Positions 8,613 to 16,690 of a DNA stretch of 64,000 bases are shown piece by piece (positions within the stretch are counted from its first letter, which is position 1; each line of letters starts with the position of its first letter). The stretch is from Microbacterium sp. MYb72. GTDB lineage: Bacteria > Actinomycetota > Actinomycetes > Actinomycetales > Microbacteriaceae. Location of the stretch: NCBI RefSeq assembly GCF_002979415.1, contig NZ_PCOT01000008.1, positions 62,001-126,000 of the forward strand, given 5' to 3'. Made by a program: the position numbers and the translations under genes. A model generated the notes under the pieces. The model did not search any database and was not told the origin of the DNA. It was given only the letters and a program-made list of their open reading frames with translations.

Positions 8613-8657
8613 TTGACGATATGGAAAGTTCGGAGCATACTTTCCAATATGGAAAGC
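8613..8657 (+). promoter_or_regulatory. Promoter with TGGAAAGT inverted and direct repeats
   Basis: A -35 TTGACG (8613-8618) and -10 CATACT (8636-8641) have a 17-bp spacer. The -10 ends seven bases before the ATG at 8649, so the transcript is probably leaderless. TGGAAAGT (8622-8629) and ACTTTCCA (8639-8646) form a perfect 8-bp inverted repeat inside the promoter. A third half-site, ATATGGAAAG, overlaps the start codon (8648-8657). This is very likely the operator of the HTH protein encoded by the second gene. Confidence 0.75.
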
Positions 8658-9203
8658 AAAAGCGACGACCCGACGCCGGAACAGGCCCTCGGACAGCTGG
8701 CGGATGCCGAGGCATCCCGCACCGCGTTGGCGAACCGCCTCGTGCTCCCCCCGTTCCTCCTCCTCGCCCTCGGATCGGCGATCGCCGTGCAGATCGCCTC
8801 GACCGCCGTGGTGTGGACGAGCAGGGGCTACTGGTTCACGATCGCCGGAGCGCTGCTCTACGTCGCCGTCGCGCTCCTGCAGCTCCGCCGCTTCCGCCGG
8901 GTGAACGGCGTGACCGTCGGCGGCTTCGCCAGCAGGGTCGTCGGAGGCACGGCCACCGAGGCGACCATGTCGTACCTCCTGGCGCTGGCCGGAGCGATGT
9001 GGGCCGGATTCGCCGGAGTCTGGTGGCTGGTGCCGGTGTGCGCGCTCGCCGGGGGCGTCGGCTTCGCGCTCAGCGGGGCGCGGTGGGTGCGCATGTACCG
9101 CGCCGACCCCGCAGAGCACGCCCGCGGCGAATCCGTCGCGTTCCTTCTCGTCCTCGGCGTCCTCGCAGCGTGCGGCATCGCCCTCCTCTTCCTCAACCAC
9201 TGA
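8649..9203 (+). CDS. Conserved membrane protein, partner of the downstream HTH regulator
   Basis: A 184-residue protein with about four to five transmembrane helices (for example VLPPFLLLALGSAIAVQIAST near the N-terminus and VAFLLVLGVLAACGIALLFL at the C-terminus). I recognise no catalytic motif. The ATG at 8649 was preferred over an in-frame start 12 codons upstream, which would sit on the -35 box. Its stop overlaps the start of the HTH gene (TGATG). This two-gene layout, with the membrane protein first and a small winged-helix repressor second under one operator, is common in actinobacteria. The function is unknown. Confidence 0.8.
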   Translation: MESKSDDPTPEQALGQLADAEASRTALANRLVLPPFLLLALGSAIAVQIASTAVVWTSRGYWFTIAGALLYVAVALLQLRRFRRVNGVTVGGFASRVVGGTATEATMSYLLALAGAMWAGFAGVWWLVPVCALAGGVGFALSGARWVRMYRADPAEHARGESVAFLLVLGVLAACGIALLFLNH

Positions 9204-9490
9204 TGGTCGAGCTGAACCCGGCGCTGCAGTCGCCGATCCGACTGAAGCTGACGACCATGCTCACCGGCGTGAGCGAGATCGAGTTCGTGACGCTGCGGGA
9301 CCACCTGGACGTGAGCGACTCCGTGCTCTCCAAGCACATCAGCGCGCTCGCCGCCGAGAGGTACGTGAAGAGCCGCAAAGCTGTCCTCGACAGCCGCCGC
9401 ACCACCTGGATCTCCCTCACGACGGAGGGGCGGAAGGCGCTGAGCGCGCATGTCGCCGCGCTGCGGGAGCTGATCGCCGGAGTCGAGTAG
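9203..9490 (+). CDS. Small winged-helix transcriptional regulator (HTH_34/MarR-like)
   Basis: A 95-residue protein consisting almost only of a winged helix: NPALQSPIRLKLTTML, then EFVTLRDHLDVSDSVLSKHISALAAERYV and a wing SRKAVLDSRRTTWISLT. It resembles the HTH_34 group of ArsR/MarR-like regulators. Translationally coupled to the membrane protein gene by a TGATG overlap. It probably binds the TGGAAAGT repeats in the promoter of its own operon. The signal it senses is not evident. Confidence 0.9.
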   Translation: MVELNPALQSPIRLKLTTMLTGVSEIEFVTLRDHLDVSDSVLSKHISALAAERYVKSRKAVLDSRRTTWISLTTEGRKALSAHVAALRELIAGVE

Positions 9491-9607
9491 CGTCGGTCGT
9501 CGTCGGAGCCGATCGGTCCGACGACACTGAAGGGACTCTCAGAGATCGGGGCCCGGCTGACCGCGATGTGTCCAGAGAGACCCGCGATCATCGACACGGA
9601 GGTGGCG

Positions 9608-10288
9608 ATGAGGATCCTGGTCGTGGAAGATGACGAACGCGTCGGTCGTACGGTCGTACAGCTGCTGCGTGAGGCCGGCTACGCAGTCGACCTCGAGTCG
9701 GATGGCGCGGCCGGCCTCATCGCGTTCGAACTTGAACCGGTGGATGCGGCGATCCTCGACGTGCGGCTGCCCGGGTTGGCCGGGGGCGGGGTCGAGTTGT
9801 GCCGCAGCATCCGATCGCTCTCCACAGAGGTGCCGATCCTCATGCTCACGGCGATCGCCGCTCGAGCGACGATCGTCGAATGCCTCGATGCGGGTGCGGA
9901 CGACTACCTGGTCAAGCCGTTCCACGTCGACGAGCTCCTCGCGCGGGTCCGCGCGCTCCTGCGACGCGCCCCCACGGCGCTTCCCCCGCAGGTGCGCGTG
10001 GGCTCGCTGATCCTCGACCCCAGTCGGCATTCGGTGGAACGGCTCGGGCGCACGATCCCCCTCACCCCCAAGGAGTTCTCGGTCCTGGAGTATCTGATGC
10101 GGCGCCCCGACGCGATCGTGTCGACCAGCGAGCTCATCGATCACGCGTGGGACCGCAACTACGAGGGCTACAGCAACGTGGTGCCCACCTACATCCGGTA
10201 TCTGCGTCGCAAGCTCGCGGTGCAGGGCGCGCCCGACCCGATCGTCACGCACCGTGGCGCAGGCTACTCCGTTCCGAGCGACGTCTGA
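9608..10288 (+). CDS. OmpR-family response regulator
   Basis: A 226-residue response regulator. The receiver domain holds the acidic pocket EDD (residues 7-9), the phosphoacceptor Asp51 (AAILDVRLPG) and the conserved Lys in YLVKPFHV. The C-terminal winged helix (LTPKEFSVLEYLMRRPDAIV, then TYIRYLRRKL) is of the OmpR/PhoB type. The ATG at 9608 was chosen because GGAGG lies just upstream. It overlaps the histidine kinase by 1 bp and probably also controls the small exported peptide gene downstream of the kinase. Confidence 0.95.
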   Translation: MRILVVEDDERVGRTVVQLLREAGYAVDLESDGAAGLIAFELEPVDAAILDVRLPGLAGGGVELCRSIRSLSTEVPILMLTAIAARATIVECLDAGADDYLVKPFHVDELLARVRALLRRAPTALPPQVRVGSLILDPSRHSVERLGRTIPLTPKEFSVLEYLMRRPDAIVSTSELIDHAWDRNYEGYSNVVPTYIRYLRRKLAVQGAPDPIVTHRGAGYSVPSDV

Positions 10289-11256
10289 TGATCGTCAGAA
10301 GGGCCCGATGGCGGCTCACCATCGGCTTCACCACCGTTCAGCTGCTCACCTTCGCCCTGTTCGCCTGGGGCGTGTACGCCTTCGCGATCACGGCGTTCGA
10401 TTTCGACGGCGTCGCAGACGGAGGAGGGACATCGACGGCTGAGGCGGGTTTCGCCACGCTCCGGACGGCTCTGATCGTCGCTCTCAGCGGACTGTGTGTG
10501 GTGGCGCCGTTCACGAGCTGGCTACTCGCAGGTCTCGCGATGCGGCCAGTGGCATCGACACTGGCTGCGCAACGACGCTTCGTCGACGACGCGTCCCATG
10601 AACTGCGCACACCCCTGACCGCCATCCAGGGACAGCTTGAGCTGATCCTCACTCGACCGCGGACGGTGAGCGAGTACCGGGAGGCGTGTGCGACCGCGCT
10701 GGAGGCCGCGCACTCGCTGGCGTCCATCGCCGACGATCTGATCCTCGCCGCAGACGGCGGTCATGATCGCACGGCTGATGCCGTCGTCGAGCTGGGAGAT
10801 GCGCTCCACCGGGTGCGAGGACTTCTTGCGGCTCCTGATCGTGTCGTGGTGACGCAACAGCGCCGCGTGGTGGTCGCGGGCCTGCCGTCGACCGTCGAGC
10901 GGGTCCTGCTGAACCTTCTGGTCAACGCGGAGAAGTACTCGGATGCGGATGTCGACGTGCGCATTCGCGCTGCCGGCGGGTGGGGCGAGGTCGTGGTCCG
11001 GGATGCAGGGAAGGGCATGACGCGCGCGCAGGTGCGTCGGGCTTTCGACCGGTTCTGGCAAGCGGATCCCTCGCGCGCGGGCGAGGGCAGCGGATTGGGC
11101 CTGTCGATCGTCAGGGAGATCGTCACCTCCCTGGGCGGGCGTGTGGCCTTGACGTCGGTGCCCGACGTGGGAACGACCGTGCGAGTGCGCCTTCCGCTCT
11201 CACGCTCATCTCACGCGGACCTCCGTAACGTCGGCGAGACCGAAGTCCCCACGTGA
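10288..11256 (+). CDS. Sensor histidine kinase
   Basis: A 322-residue membrane kinase. Two transmembrane helices (about residues 11-35 and 60-85) enclose a very short extracytoplasmic stretch of some 25 residues, so it may sense within the membrane or through a partner. The H-box has His104 in DDASHELRTPL. The N-, G1- and G2-boxes are LLNLLVNAEKYS, VRDAGKGM and GEGSGLGLSIV. It is coupled to the preceding response regulator by overlapping stop and start. The short sensor region is unusual and makes the adjacent repeat peptide a candidate partner. Confidence 0.93.
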   Translation: MIVRRARWRLTIGFTTVQLLTFALFAWGVYAFAITAFDFDGVADGGGTSTAEAGFATLRTALIVALSGLCVVAPFTSWLLAGLAMRPVASTLAAQRRFVDDASHELRTPLTAIQGQLELILTRPRTVSEYREACATALEAAHSLASIADDLILAADGGHDRTADAVVELGDALHRVRGLLAAPDRVVVTQQRRVVVAGLPSTVERVLLNLLVNAEKYSDADVDVRIRAAGGWGEVVVRDAGKGMTRAQVRRAFDRFWQADPSRAGEGSGLGLSIVREIVTSLGGRVALTSVPDVGTTVRVRLPLSRSSHADLRNVGETEVPT

Positions 11257-11269
11257 AAGGAAACAGGAC

Positions 11270-11527
11270 ATGGAGAAGAAGAAGCTCAAGATGACCGTCG
11301 GCGGAGGGCTCGCCGTGCTCGCGCTCGCCGCCGCGCTCGGTGTGGGCGTGCCCGCTTTGGCGCAGGCGTCGACTCCGGCACCCAGCGGTGGCAACACACA
11401 GGTCGCGACGAACGACGGCGAGACGGCTGACGACCAGGGTGTCGAGGACGGCACGAACGACGGCGAGACGGCTGACGACCAGGGTGTCGAGGACGGCACG
11501 AACGACGGCGAGACGGCTGACGACTGA
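11270..11527 (+). CDS. Small exported acidic tandem-repeat peptide
   Basis: An 85-residue protein. A lysine-rich start (MEKKKLKMT) and a hydrophobic core up to about residue 33 (VPALAQA) form a typical signal peptide. The mature part is about 50 residues of acidic repeats with the unit NDGETADDQGVEDGT, two full copies and a partial third, and no aromatic residue. AAAGGAAAC precedes the ATG. It lies 13 bp after the kinase gene and ends before a bidirectional hairpin, so it is probably part of that operon. I do not recognise a family. A calcium- or cation-binding or sensor-modulating role is only a guess. Confidence 0.8.
   Translation: MEKKKLKMTVGGGLAVLALAAALGVGVPALAQASTPAPSGGNTQVATNDGETADDQGVEDGTNDGETADDQGVEDGTNDGETADD
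11408..11524 (+). repeat. 45-bp perfect tandem repeat within the acidic peptide gene
   Basis: Two identical 45-bp units (11408-11452 and 11453-11497) are followed by a 27-bp partial copy (11498-11524). The unit is a multiple of three, so changes in copy number keep the frame. The absence of mutations suggests recent expansion. Confidence 0.9.
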
Positions 11528-11547
11528 CGTCGTGCGCGGAGAGCTCC

Positions 11548-11585
11548 GACACGGCTGGGTCGGAGCTCTCCGACCCAGCCGTGTC
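11548..11585. terminator. Bidirectional hairpin terminator
   Basis: A 17-bp perfect stem, GACACGGCTGGGTCGGA (11548-11564) and its complement (11569-11585), has a 4-nt loop. It separates the convergent acidic peptide gene and the PAP2 gene and overlaps the PAP2 stop codon by 2 bp. Confidence 0.85.
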
Positions 11586-12258
11586 AGTGGACGGGAAGGA
11601 GGCGTGCCTCTCTTCGCTTCTGCAGTCGGCCCTCCGCGGTCACCACCAGCCATCGCGCGAGCAGGGCGACCGAGGCGCCGAGGATCCCGCCGGCGATGAC
11701 GTCGCTGAGCCAGTGCGCCTCGAGGAACGTGCGGCTCCATGCCATCAGCACGATCCAGGCGATCGCGGGCGCCCAGAACCGACGTCCGATCAGGAGGGCG
11801 AGGGTCACGGCGAGCGTTGCCGCCGCGGCGGTGTGCCCGGAGGGGAACGAGGTGACGTCGACGTCAGAGAGCGAGTCCGCGGGACGGGGACGCGCGATCA
11901 CGACCTTGATCGCTGCGGTGACGGTCTCGGAGACCGCCATCGCGACCGCGAGAGTGATCGCGCTGCGGAACCGCCGGGCGATCAGGAGGGTGGTGATGAG
12001 CACGACGGTGACCCCGATCACGATGCCGACGCCGCCGATGAGATCGAATGCCTCGGCGACGTGGATCCCGGCATCCGTCCGCCAGCCTCGTTGGAGGTCG
12101 TGCCACCAGGAGTCGAGCGGCGATGGGCCGTTGCCGGAGCTGCGGATGACGATCCCCAGCGCGAGCACCCCGGCGATGCCGAGCAGACCCAGCAGCCCGA
12201 GGTTGCGGATGGAGGTCGCCCGCGTCGGTGACGGCGGGATATCTGTGGTGCGGAGCAT
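11584..12258 (-). CDS. PAP2-family membrane phosphatase
   Basis: A 224-residue phosphatidic-acid-phosphatase-type membrane protein. All three PAP2 signatures are present: KVVIARPRP, PSGHT and SRTFLEAHWLSDV. The catalytic histidine is in the third motif. About five to six transmembrane helices are predicted. Such enzymes dephosphorylate lipid phosphates, for example phosphatidic acid or undecaprenyl pyrophosphate, on the outer membrane face. The ATG at 12258 (MLRTTD) was chosen because GAGGGG precedes it; another ATG lies 8 codons upstream. Confidence 0.9.
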   Translation of the reverse strand: MLRTTDIPPSPTRATSIRNLGLLGLLGIAGVLALGIVIRSSGNGPSPLDSWWHDLQRGWRTDAGIHVAEAFDLIGGVGIVIGVTVVLITTLLIARRFRSAITLAVAMAVSETVTAAIKVVIARPRPADSLSDVDVTSFPSGHTAAAATLAVTLALLIGRRFWAPAIAWIVLMAWSRTFLEAHWLSDVIAGGILGASVALLARWLVVTAEGRLQKRREARLLPVH

Positions 12259-12422
12259 CCCCTCACACTGGCCCCCCGACATCCGAGCGATCCCGGTATC
12301 GGCCGTCAGTGCGTGAAAATGCTCTCAGGATCACCGAGGTCCGCACCTTCTCTGAAAGAACGCTCACTCCGCGGTGTTCTCCAAGGGGGTGAACGTCAAG
12401 GATCCGCCGAGAGTCTGTGGCC

Positions 12423-13241
12423 ATGACGAATCCACTCCCCGAGCACGTCCGCACCATCCTGTTCAACAGGGTGCCGGAGGTCACGTTCGCCTTCTGGGTG
12501 ATCAAGATCCTCTCGACCACGACAGGCGAGACCTTCGCCGACTACCTCAACGCCGATCTCGGGTGGGGGCTCAGTCTCACCACTGCGGTGATGGGCGCGC
12601 TGCTCGTGGCGGCGTTGATCGCCCAGTTCGCCACGAAGCGCTACAACTCCGGCGTGTACTGGACGGTCGTCGTGCTGATCAGCATCGTCGGCACGCTGCT
12701 CACCGACAACCTCACCGACGTCCTCGGCGTCGAGCTGTGGGTCAGCACTCTCATCTTCACCCTCGTGCTCGCGATCACCTTCGGCATCTGGTTCGCCCGC
12801 GAGCACACGCTGTCGATCCACACGATCTTCACGCGTCGCCGCGAGGCCTTCTACTGGATCGCGATCCTCTTCACCTTCGCGCTGGGCACCGCCGCCGGCG
12901 ACCTCATCTCCGAGGGTCTGGGGCTCGGCTACCTGTTCGGGACGATCCTGTTCAGCGCCCTGATCGGCGTCATCGCGATCGCGCGGTTCGCGTTCAAGGC
13001 CAACGTGGTGTTCTGCTTCTGGGCCGCGTACATCCTCACCCGTCCGCTCGGCGCATCGATCGGCGATCTCCTCTCGCAGGCCCCGGCCGACGGCGGTATG
13101 GGGTTGGGCACCACGATCACGAGCGTCGTGTTCCTGGCGATCATCATCGCGGTCGCGGCCTATCTCGGTGTCAAGGTCAACCGGCAGCGACGGGAGGCGA
13201 CCGTGCTGATCGAGGACGCCCGGCTCGTCGACGCGGCATAG
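12423..13241 (+). CDS. COG4705-like membrane protein
   Basis: A 272-residue protein with about seven to eight transmembrane helices, matching the COG4705 group of uncharacterised membrane-anchored proteins. Its characteristic opening is NRVPEVTFAFWVIKILSTTTGETFADYLN, and related blocks recur in the second half (GTAAGDLISEGLGLGYLFG), suggesting an internal duplication. The ATG at 12423 lies six bases after GAGTCT and may be leaderless; a GTG lies two codons upstream. It is followed after 24 bp by a two-component system that probably regulates it. The substrate is unknown. Confidence 0.85.
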   Translation: MTNPLPEHVRTILFNRVPEVTFAFWVIKILSTTTGETFADYLNADLGWGLSLTTAVMGALLVAALIAQFATKRYNSGVYWTVVVLISIVGTLLTDNLTDVLGVELWVSTLIFTLVLAITFGIWFAREHTLSIHTIFTRRREAFYWIAILFTFALGTAAGDLISEGLGLGYLFGTILFSALIGVIAIARFAFKANVVFCFWAAYILTRPLGASIGDLLSQAPADGGMGLGTTITSVVFLAIIIAVAAYLGVKVNRQRREATVLIEDARLVDAA

Positions 13242-13265
13242 GATCGCCGCAGGGAGGTCGAACAG

Positions 13266-13946
13266 GTGGCACTGCGCATCCTCACGGTCGAAGACGAACC
13301 GGAGATGGCGGATCTCATCGCCCGCGGACTCCGCGGCGAGGGATACGTCGTCGACGTCGCCGAAGACGGGGTGCACGCGATGGCCCTCGCGAAGGACGCC
13401 GGCTACGACATCGCGATCCTCGATGTGATGCTGCCCGGCATGTCGGGTTTCGAGCTGTGCCGTTGGCTGCGTCGCCAGCATGAGGGACTGGCGATCATCC
13501 TCCTCACCGCGCGCGACGCGGTCGACGACAGGGTGAAGGGGCTGGATGCCGGCGCCGACGACTACCTCACCAAGCCGTTCGAGTTCGTCGAGCTGGCCGC
13601 TCGGCTGCGGGCGCTCCGCCGTCGCGACGCGATCGGGGCGACCCGGATGGAGATCGGCGGCCTGCACATCGACATGACGAGGCATCGGATCTCGACGGAG
13701 CAGGGAGAGCTGAGCCTGAGCCGGACCGAGTTCGACCTCCTCCGACTGCTCGCCGCGAACGTCGGCGCGGTGATGCCGCGGGCCGCGATCCTCGACTCGA
13801 TCTGGGGATCGACCGACTACATCGACCCCAACATCGTCGATCAGTACGTCAGCTATATCCGCCGCAAGCTCGATGCGGTCGGTGCGCCCGTGCGCATCGC
13901 GACGGCGCGCGGCGTCGGGTTCCAGTTGATCGCGGGTGAGACGTGA
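13266..13946 (+). CDS. OmpR-family response regulator
   Basis: A 226-residue regulator with a receiver domain (acidic residues EDEP at 9-12, phosphoacceptor Asp53 in ILDVMLPG, Lys in YLTKPFEF) and an OmpR-type C-terminal winged helix (LSRTEFDLLRLLAANVG, then QYVSYIRRKL). It begins with GTG preceded by GGGAGG. It overlaps the kinase gene by 4 bp (GTGA) and lies directly after the COG4705 membrane protein. Confidence 0.95.
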   Translation: MALRILTVEDEPEMADLIARGLRGEGYVVDVAEDGVHAMALAKDAGYDIAILDVMLPGMSGFELCRWLRRQHEGLAIILLTARDAVDDRVKGLDAGADDYLTKPFEFVELAARLRALRRRDAIGATRMEIGGLHIDMTRHRISTEQGELSLSRTEFDLLRLLAANVGAVMPRAAILDSIWGSTDYIDPNIVDQYVSYIRRKLDAVGAPVRIATARGVGFQLIAGET

Positions 13947-15298
13947 ACCTCTCCCGGCTGACGATCCGCGTCCGGATCACCGGCGGCAGTCTGCTGATCG
14001 CGATCCTCATCTCCGTCGTCGCCGGGATCATCGTCTACTCCCAGGTCGCACGGATCGTCGGCGAGGGTCAGGTGCGTCTGCTGGAGGGCGTCGAGGGCCA
14101 GTACGTCACCGCCATCACCACGGGCGACACGGAGGAGATGGATCTCCCGGGGCCCGGTCAGTTCGTGGCCGTCATCGACCCGTCCGGGGCGGTCGGAGTC
14201 GACACCCTGCCCGACGGGCTCTCCGGTCGAGCGGAGGAGTTCGCGGCAGGGCCGGATGGCCACACGACCGTCGGCAGCTACGTCGTGCGCGCGACCACCG
14301 TGACCGCCGGGGCCGGCGAGTGGCACGTCATCACCGCGACGGACAGCAATGCGCAGGTGCTGAACGAGGTGGCCGCGCTGCTCATCGCCAGCATCGCCGT
14401 CATCAACATCGCCTTCGGAGCGGCATCCTGGCTGATCGGCTCCGCGGCACTCAGCCCGGTCTCCCGTCTGAGACGCAGTGCGGCGGCGCTCATCGCCGAA
14501 CCCGGCGCCGACCTGCTGCCCGTCGGGCCCGCGAGAGACGAGATCGCTGAGCTCGCCGAGACGCTGAACGAACTGGTCGTGCAGCTGCGATCGTCGGCCG
14601 AGCGGGAGCGGCAGATCGTGTCCGACGCGAGTCACGAGTTCCGCACCCCGCTGGCGATCATCCAGACGAGACTGGAGCTCGCGCAGCGCGAGGCGACGAG
14701 CCTGGAGGACATGAGGCGCGACGTCGCCGCCGCGCAGCAGACGGTGGCGAGGCTCGCGTCTCTCGCGACCTCGCTTCTGGAGCTCTCCCGCATCGATGCG
14801 CAGCAGACGGCGGGCAGTGCGAGCGTCGATCGCCTGGCGGAGGAGATGGCGGATGCCGCTGATCGCTGGCGCCTCCGGGTGGCCGACCGCGCCATCCGCG
14901 TCGACTACGCGGACGAGACCGCGCGCCCCACGGCGCTCGTCGCGGTGAGCGTCGAGGACTTCGGGCGCCTGTGCGACAACCTCATCGGAAATGCCGTGAA
15001 CGCGATCGGGCGGGAGGGGGTCATCGAACTGGTCCTCTCGGACGACGGCGGCGGGGTCGTCCTCTCGGTGTCCGACGACGGCGGCGGCATGGATGCGGGG
15101 TTCGCTCCGTCTGCCCTCGACCGCTTCGCCCGGCAGAGCGACGCCCGCACCCGAGGTGGGGCGGGTCTCGGCCTCTCGATCGTGGCCGGGATCGCGGCGA
15201 ACGCCTCAGGCCGGGTGTCTCTCGTCAACACGCCTGGTGAGGGTCTGCGGGTCGACGTGCACCTGGCGCTGGCCCACGACGCGGCGCCGCGGCACTGA
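13943..15298 (+). CDS. Sensor histidine kinase
   Basis: A 451-residue kinase. The first transmembrane helix is at about residues 14-34, an extracytoplasmic sensor domain at about 35-140, and a second helix at 143-167. A HAMP linker, a HisKA domain with His231 (SDASHEFRTPL) and a HATPase_c domain (LIGNAVNAIG, VSDDGGGMD, GGAGLGLSIV) follow. It starts with GTG overlapping the response-regulator stop. Together with that regulator it likely controls the upstream COG4705 gene. Confidence 0.94.
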   Translation: MNLSRLTIRVRITGGSLLIAILISVVAGIIVYSQVARIVGEGQVRLLEGVEGQYVTAITTGDTEEMDLPGPGQFVAVIDPSGAVGVDTLPDGLSGRAEEFAAGPDGHTTVGSYVVRATTVTAGAGEWHVITATDSNAQVLNEVAALLIASIAVINIAFGAASWLIGSAALSPVSRLRRSAAALIAEPGADLLPVGPARDEIAELAETLNELVVQLRSSAERERQIVSDASHEFRTPLAIIQTRLELAQREATSLEDMRRDVAAAQQTVARLASLATSLLELSRIDAQQTAGSASVDRLAEEMADAADRWRLRVADRAIRVDYADETARPTALVAVSVEDFGRLCDNLIGNAVNAIGREGVIELVLSDDGGGVVLSVSDDGGGMDAGFAPSALDRFARQSDARTRGGAGLGLSIVAGIAANASGRVSLVNTPGEGLRVDVHLALAHDAAPRH

Positions 15299-15306
15299 CG
15301 GCTCGA

Positions 15307-15365
15307 CTCGACCGTCGGATTCAGCGCCGGATGATCTGATCGCGTCGGAACAGCACGAGGTCGCG
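15307..15365. repeat. Left copy of a 59-bp direct repeat (remnant of DUF1801 3' end)
   Basis: This segment matches 16658-16716 at 57 of 59 positions. Read on the minus strand, 15321-15365 corresponds to the last 15 codons, including the stop, of the DUF1801 gene whose intact copy ends at 16672. The fic gene lies between the two copies. It looks like a broken gene end left behind by insertion or duplication of the fic cassette. Confidence 0.85.
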
Positions 15366-15416
15366 TGCGTCCGCATCGCCGAGAGCAGGCGGGTGTCGAG
15401 CGCCGAGACTGCCGAT

Positions 15417-15481
15417 AAACCGGAATAGCGGGATCGCTATTCCGGTTTTCACTTGCAAAACCGGAGTAGTGAGTGGACAAT
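15417..15481 (+). promoter_or_regulatory. fic promoter with CCGGAATAG palindrome
   Basis: AAACCGGAATAGCG (15417-15430) is a perfect 14-bp inverted repeat with 15435-15448 (4-bp centre). A further direct half-site, AAACCGGAGTAG, lies at 15458-15469. A plausible promoter has -35 TTGCAA (15453-15458) and -10 GACAAT (15476-15481) with a 17-bp spacer. The GTG at 15488 is six bases after the -10. The repeated half-sites suggest an operator, probably for the winged helix at the Fic C-terminus. The palindrome could alternatively be a transcription terminator. Confidence 0.6.
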
Positions 15482-15487
15482 TCTGAC

Positions 15488-16690
15488 GTGATCATCTTTC
15501 AGGATGGTGGGTGGCCGCCCCATGGCGTCGAGACCCTGCCGTGGCGGCAGCAGATGCGAGGGGGGACTCGCGAGGACCGGATGCTGCAGACCGTGGACGC
15601 CACCGTTCCTCCGTTCATCGCTGACGTCGACTACGAGCCGGCACTCGAGATCATCACGGCCTCGGAAGAGGCCCTCCTCGCCGTCGCGCAAGCGGACGCG
15701 GGAGCATCCGGACGTTCATCCGCCCTGAGCAGGTTCCTGATCCGCACAGAGTCCGTTGCGTCGTCCAAGATCGAGAGGATCACGGCCAGCGCGGAGGACT
15801 TCGCACGAGCCATCGCCGGAAACCGGGGCAACTCGTCCGCCGTGAGCATGGTCGCAGCGAGCAGAGCGCTGCATCAGATGGTGACGGCGGTGGGCGAGCG
15901 TGGTGTCTTCGAGCGTGGTGACCTCCTCGATGCTCACCACGCGCTGATGCAGGATGATCCTCTCGAGGCGAGGTACGCCGGACGAGTTCGCGACATGCAG
16001 AACTGGGTCGGCGGTTCCGATCACTCACCCAGAGACGCACTGCACATCCCGCCCGCGCCGGAGAGAGTCTCCGCGCTCCTCGACGACCTTCTCGCCTATC
16101 TGAATCGCGACGATGTCCCGGTCCTCGTGCAGGCGTCGATCGCCCATGCACAGTTCGAATCGATCCACCCGTTCACTGACGGGAACGGACGCATCGGGAG
16201 AGCGCTGGTCTCGGCATCGTTGCGGCGGCGAGGGGCGATCCGCAACGGAGTGATCCCAATGGCCTCAGGAATCCTTGCCAGGCAGGGTGACTATTTCGCC
16301 GCACTCGGGGAGTATCGCAGCGGAGATCCGGCGCCTCTCATCGCTCTGTTCGTCCGCTCGGCGCTCGCGGCTGCCATAGAGACGGCGGCATCTGTCGAGA
16401 GGATCGAGTCGTTCCCGGAGGAGTGGAGTGCCGAGGTGAGGCCGCGAAGAGGGTCTGCTGCTGCGACACTCTTGCTGGCGTTCTTCGACAACCCGGTCCT
16501 GAACGCGGCCGAGATCGAGCGGCTCTCCGGTGCCAAGACCGCACAGGCATACGCCGCGATCGAACGCCTCGCCGAGGCGGGTGTCATCCGAGAGATCACG
16601 GGACGCAAGCGTGACAGGGTGTGGGTCGCTGCGGATCTGCTCGCCGAGCTCGACGATCTCGACCGCCGGATTCAGCGTCGGATGATCTGA
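15488..16690 (+). CDS. Fic family AMP-transferase-like protein
   Basis: A 400-residue protein of the Fic_N plus Fic type. The core motif HPFTDGNGRIGR begins at His227 and is complete, so transfer of AMP (or another phospho-group) from a nucleotide to a protein hydroxyl is likely. An N-terminal inhibitory-helix region contains Ser92-SKI-Glu96-Arg97, where Arg replaces the usual Gly/Asn after the glutamate. The C-terminal 80 residues form a winged helix (LNAAEIERLSGAKTAQAYAAIERL). The GTG at 15488 follows a -10 box by six bases; another GTG lies 5 codons upstream. The gene lies between 59-bp direct repeats and overlaps the convergent DUF1801 gene by 19 bp. Confidence 0.92.
   Translation: MIIFQDGGWPPHGVETLPWRQQMRGGTREDRMLQTVDATVPPFIADVDYEPALEIITASEEALLAVAQADAGASGRSSALSRFLIRTESVASSKIERITASAEDFARAIAGNRGNSSAVSMVAASRALHQMVTAVGERGVFERGDLLDAHHALMQDDPLEARYAGRVRDMQNWVGGSDHSPRDALHIPPAPERVSALLDDLLAYLNRDDVPVLVQASIAHAQFESIHPFTDGNGRIGRALVSASLRRRGAIRNGVIPMASGILARQGDYFAALGEYRSGDPAPLIALFVRSALAAAIETAASVERIESFPEEWSAEVRPRRGSAAATLLLAFFDNPVLNAAEIERLSGAKTAQAYAAIERLAEAGVIREITGRKRDRVWVAADLLAELDDLDRRIQRRMI

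Noticed and set aside
12300..12400. Possible direct repeats (CTCTCAGG, CTCTGA) as a binding site for the OmpR-type regulator at 13266
   Set aside because: Spacing and match are too irregular to claim a site without comparison to related promoters.
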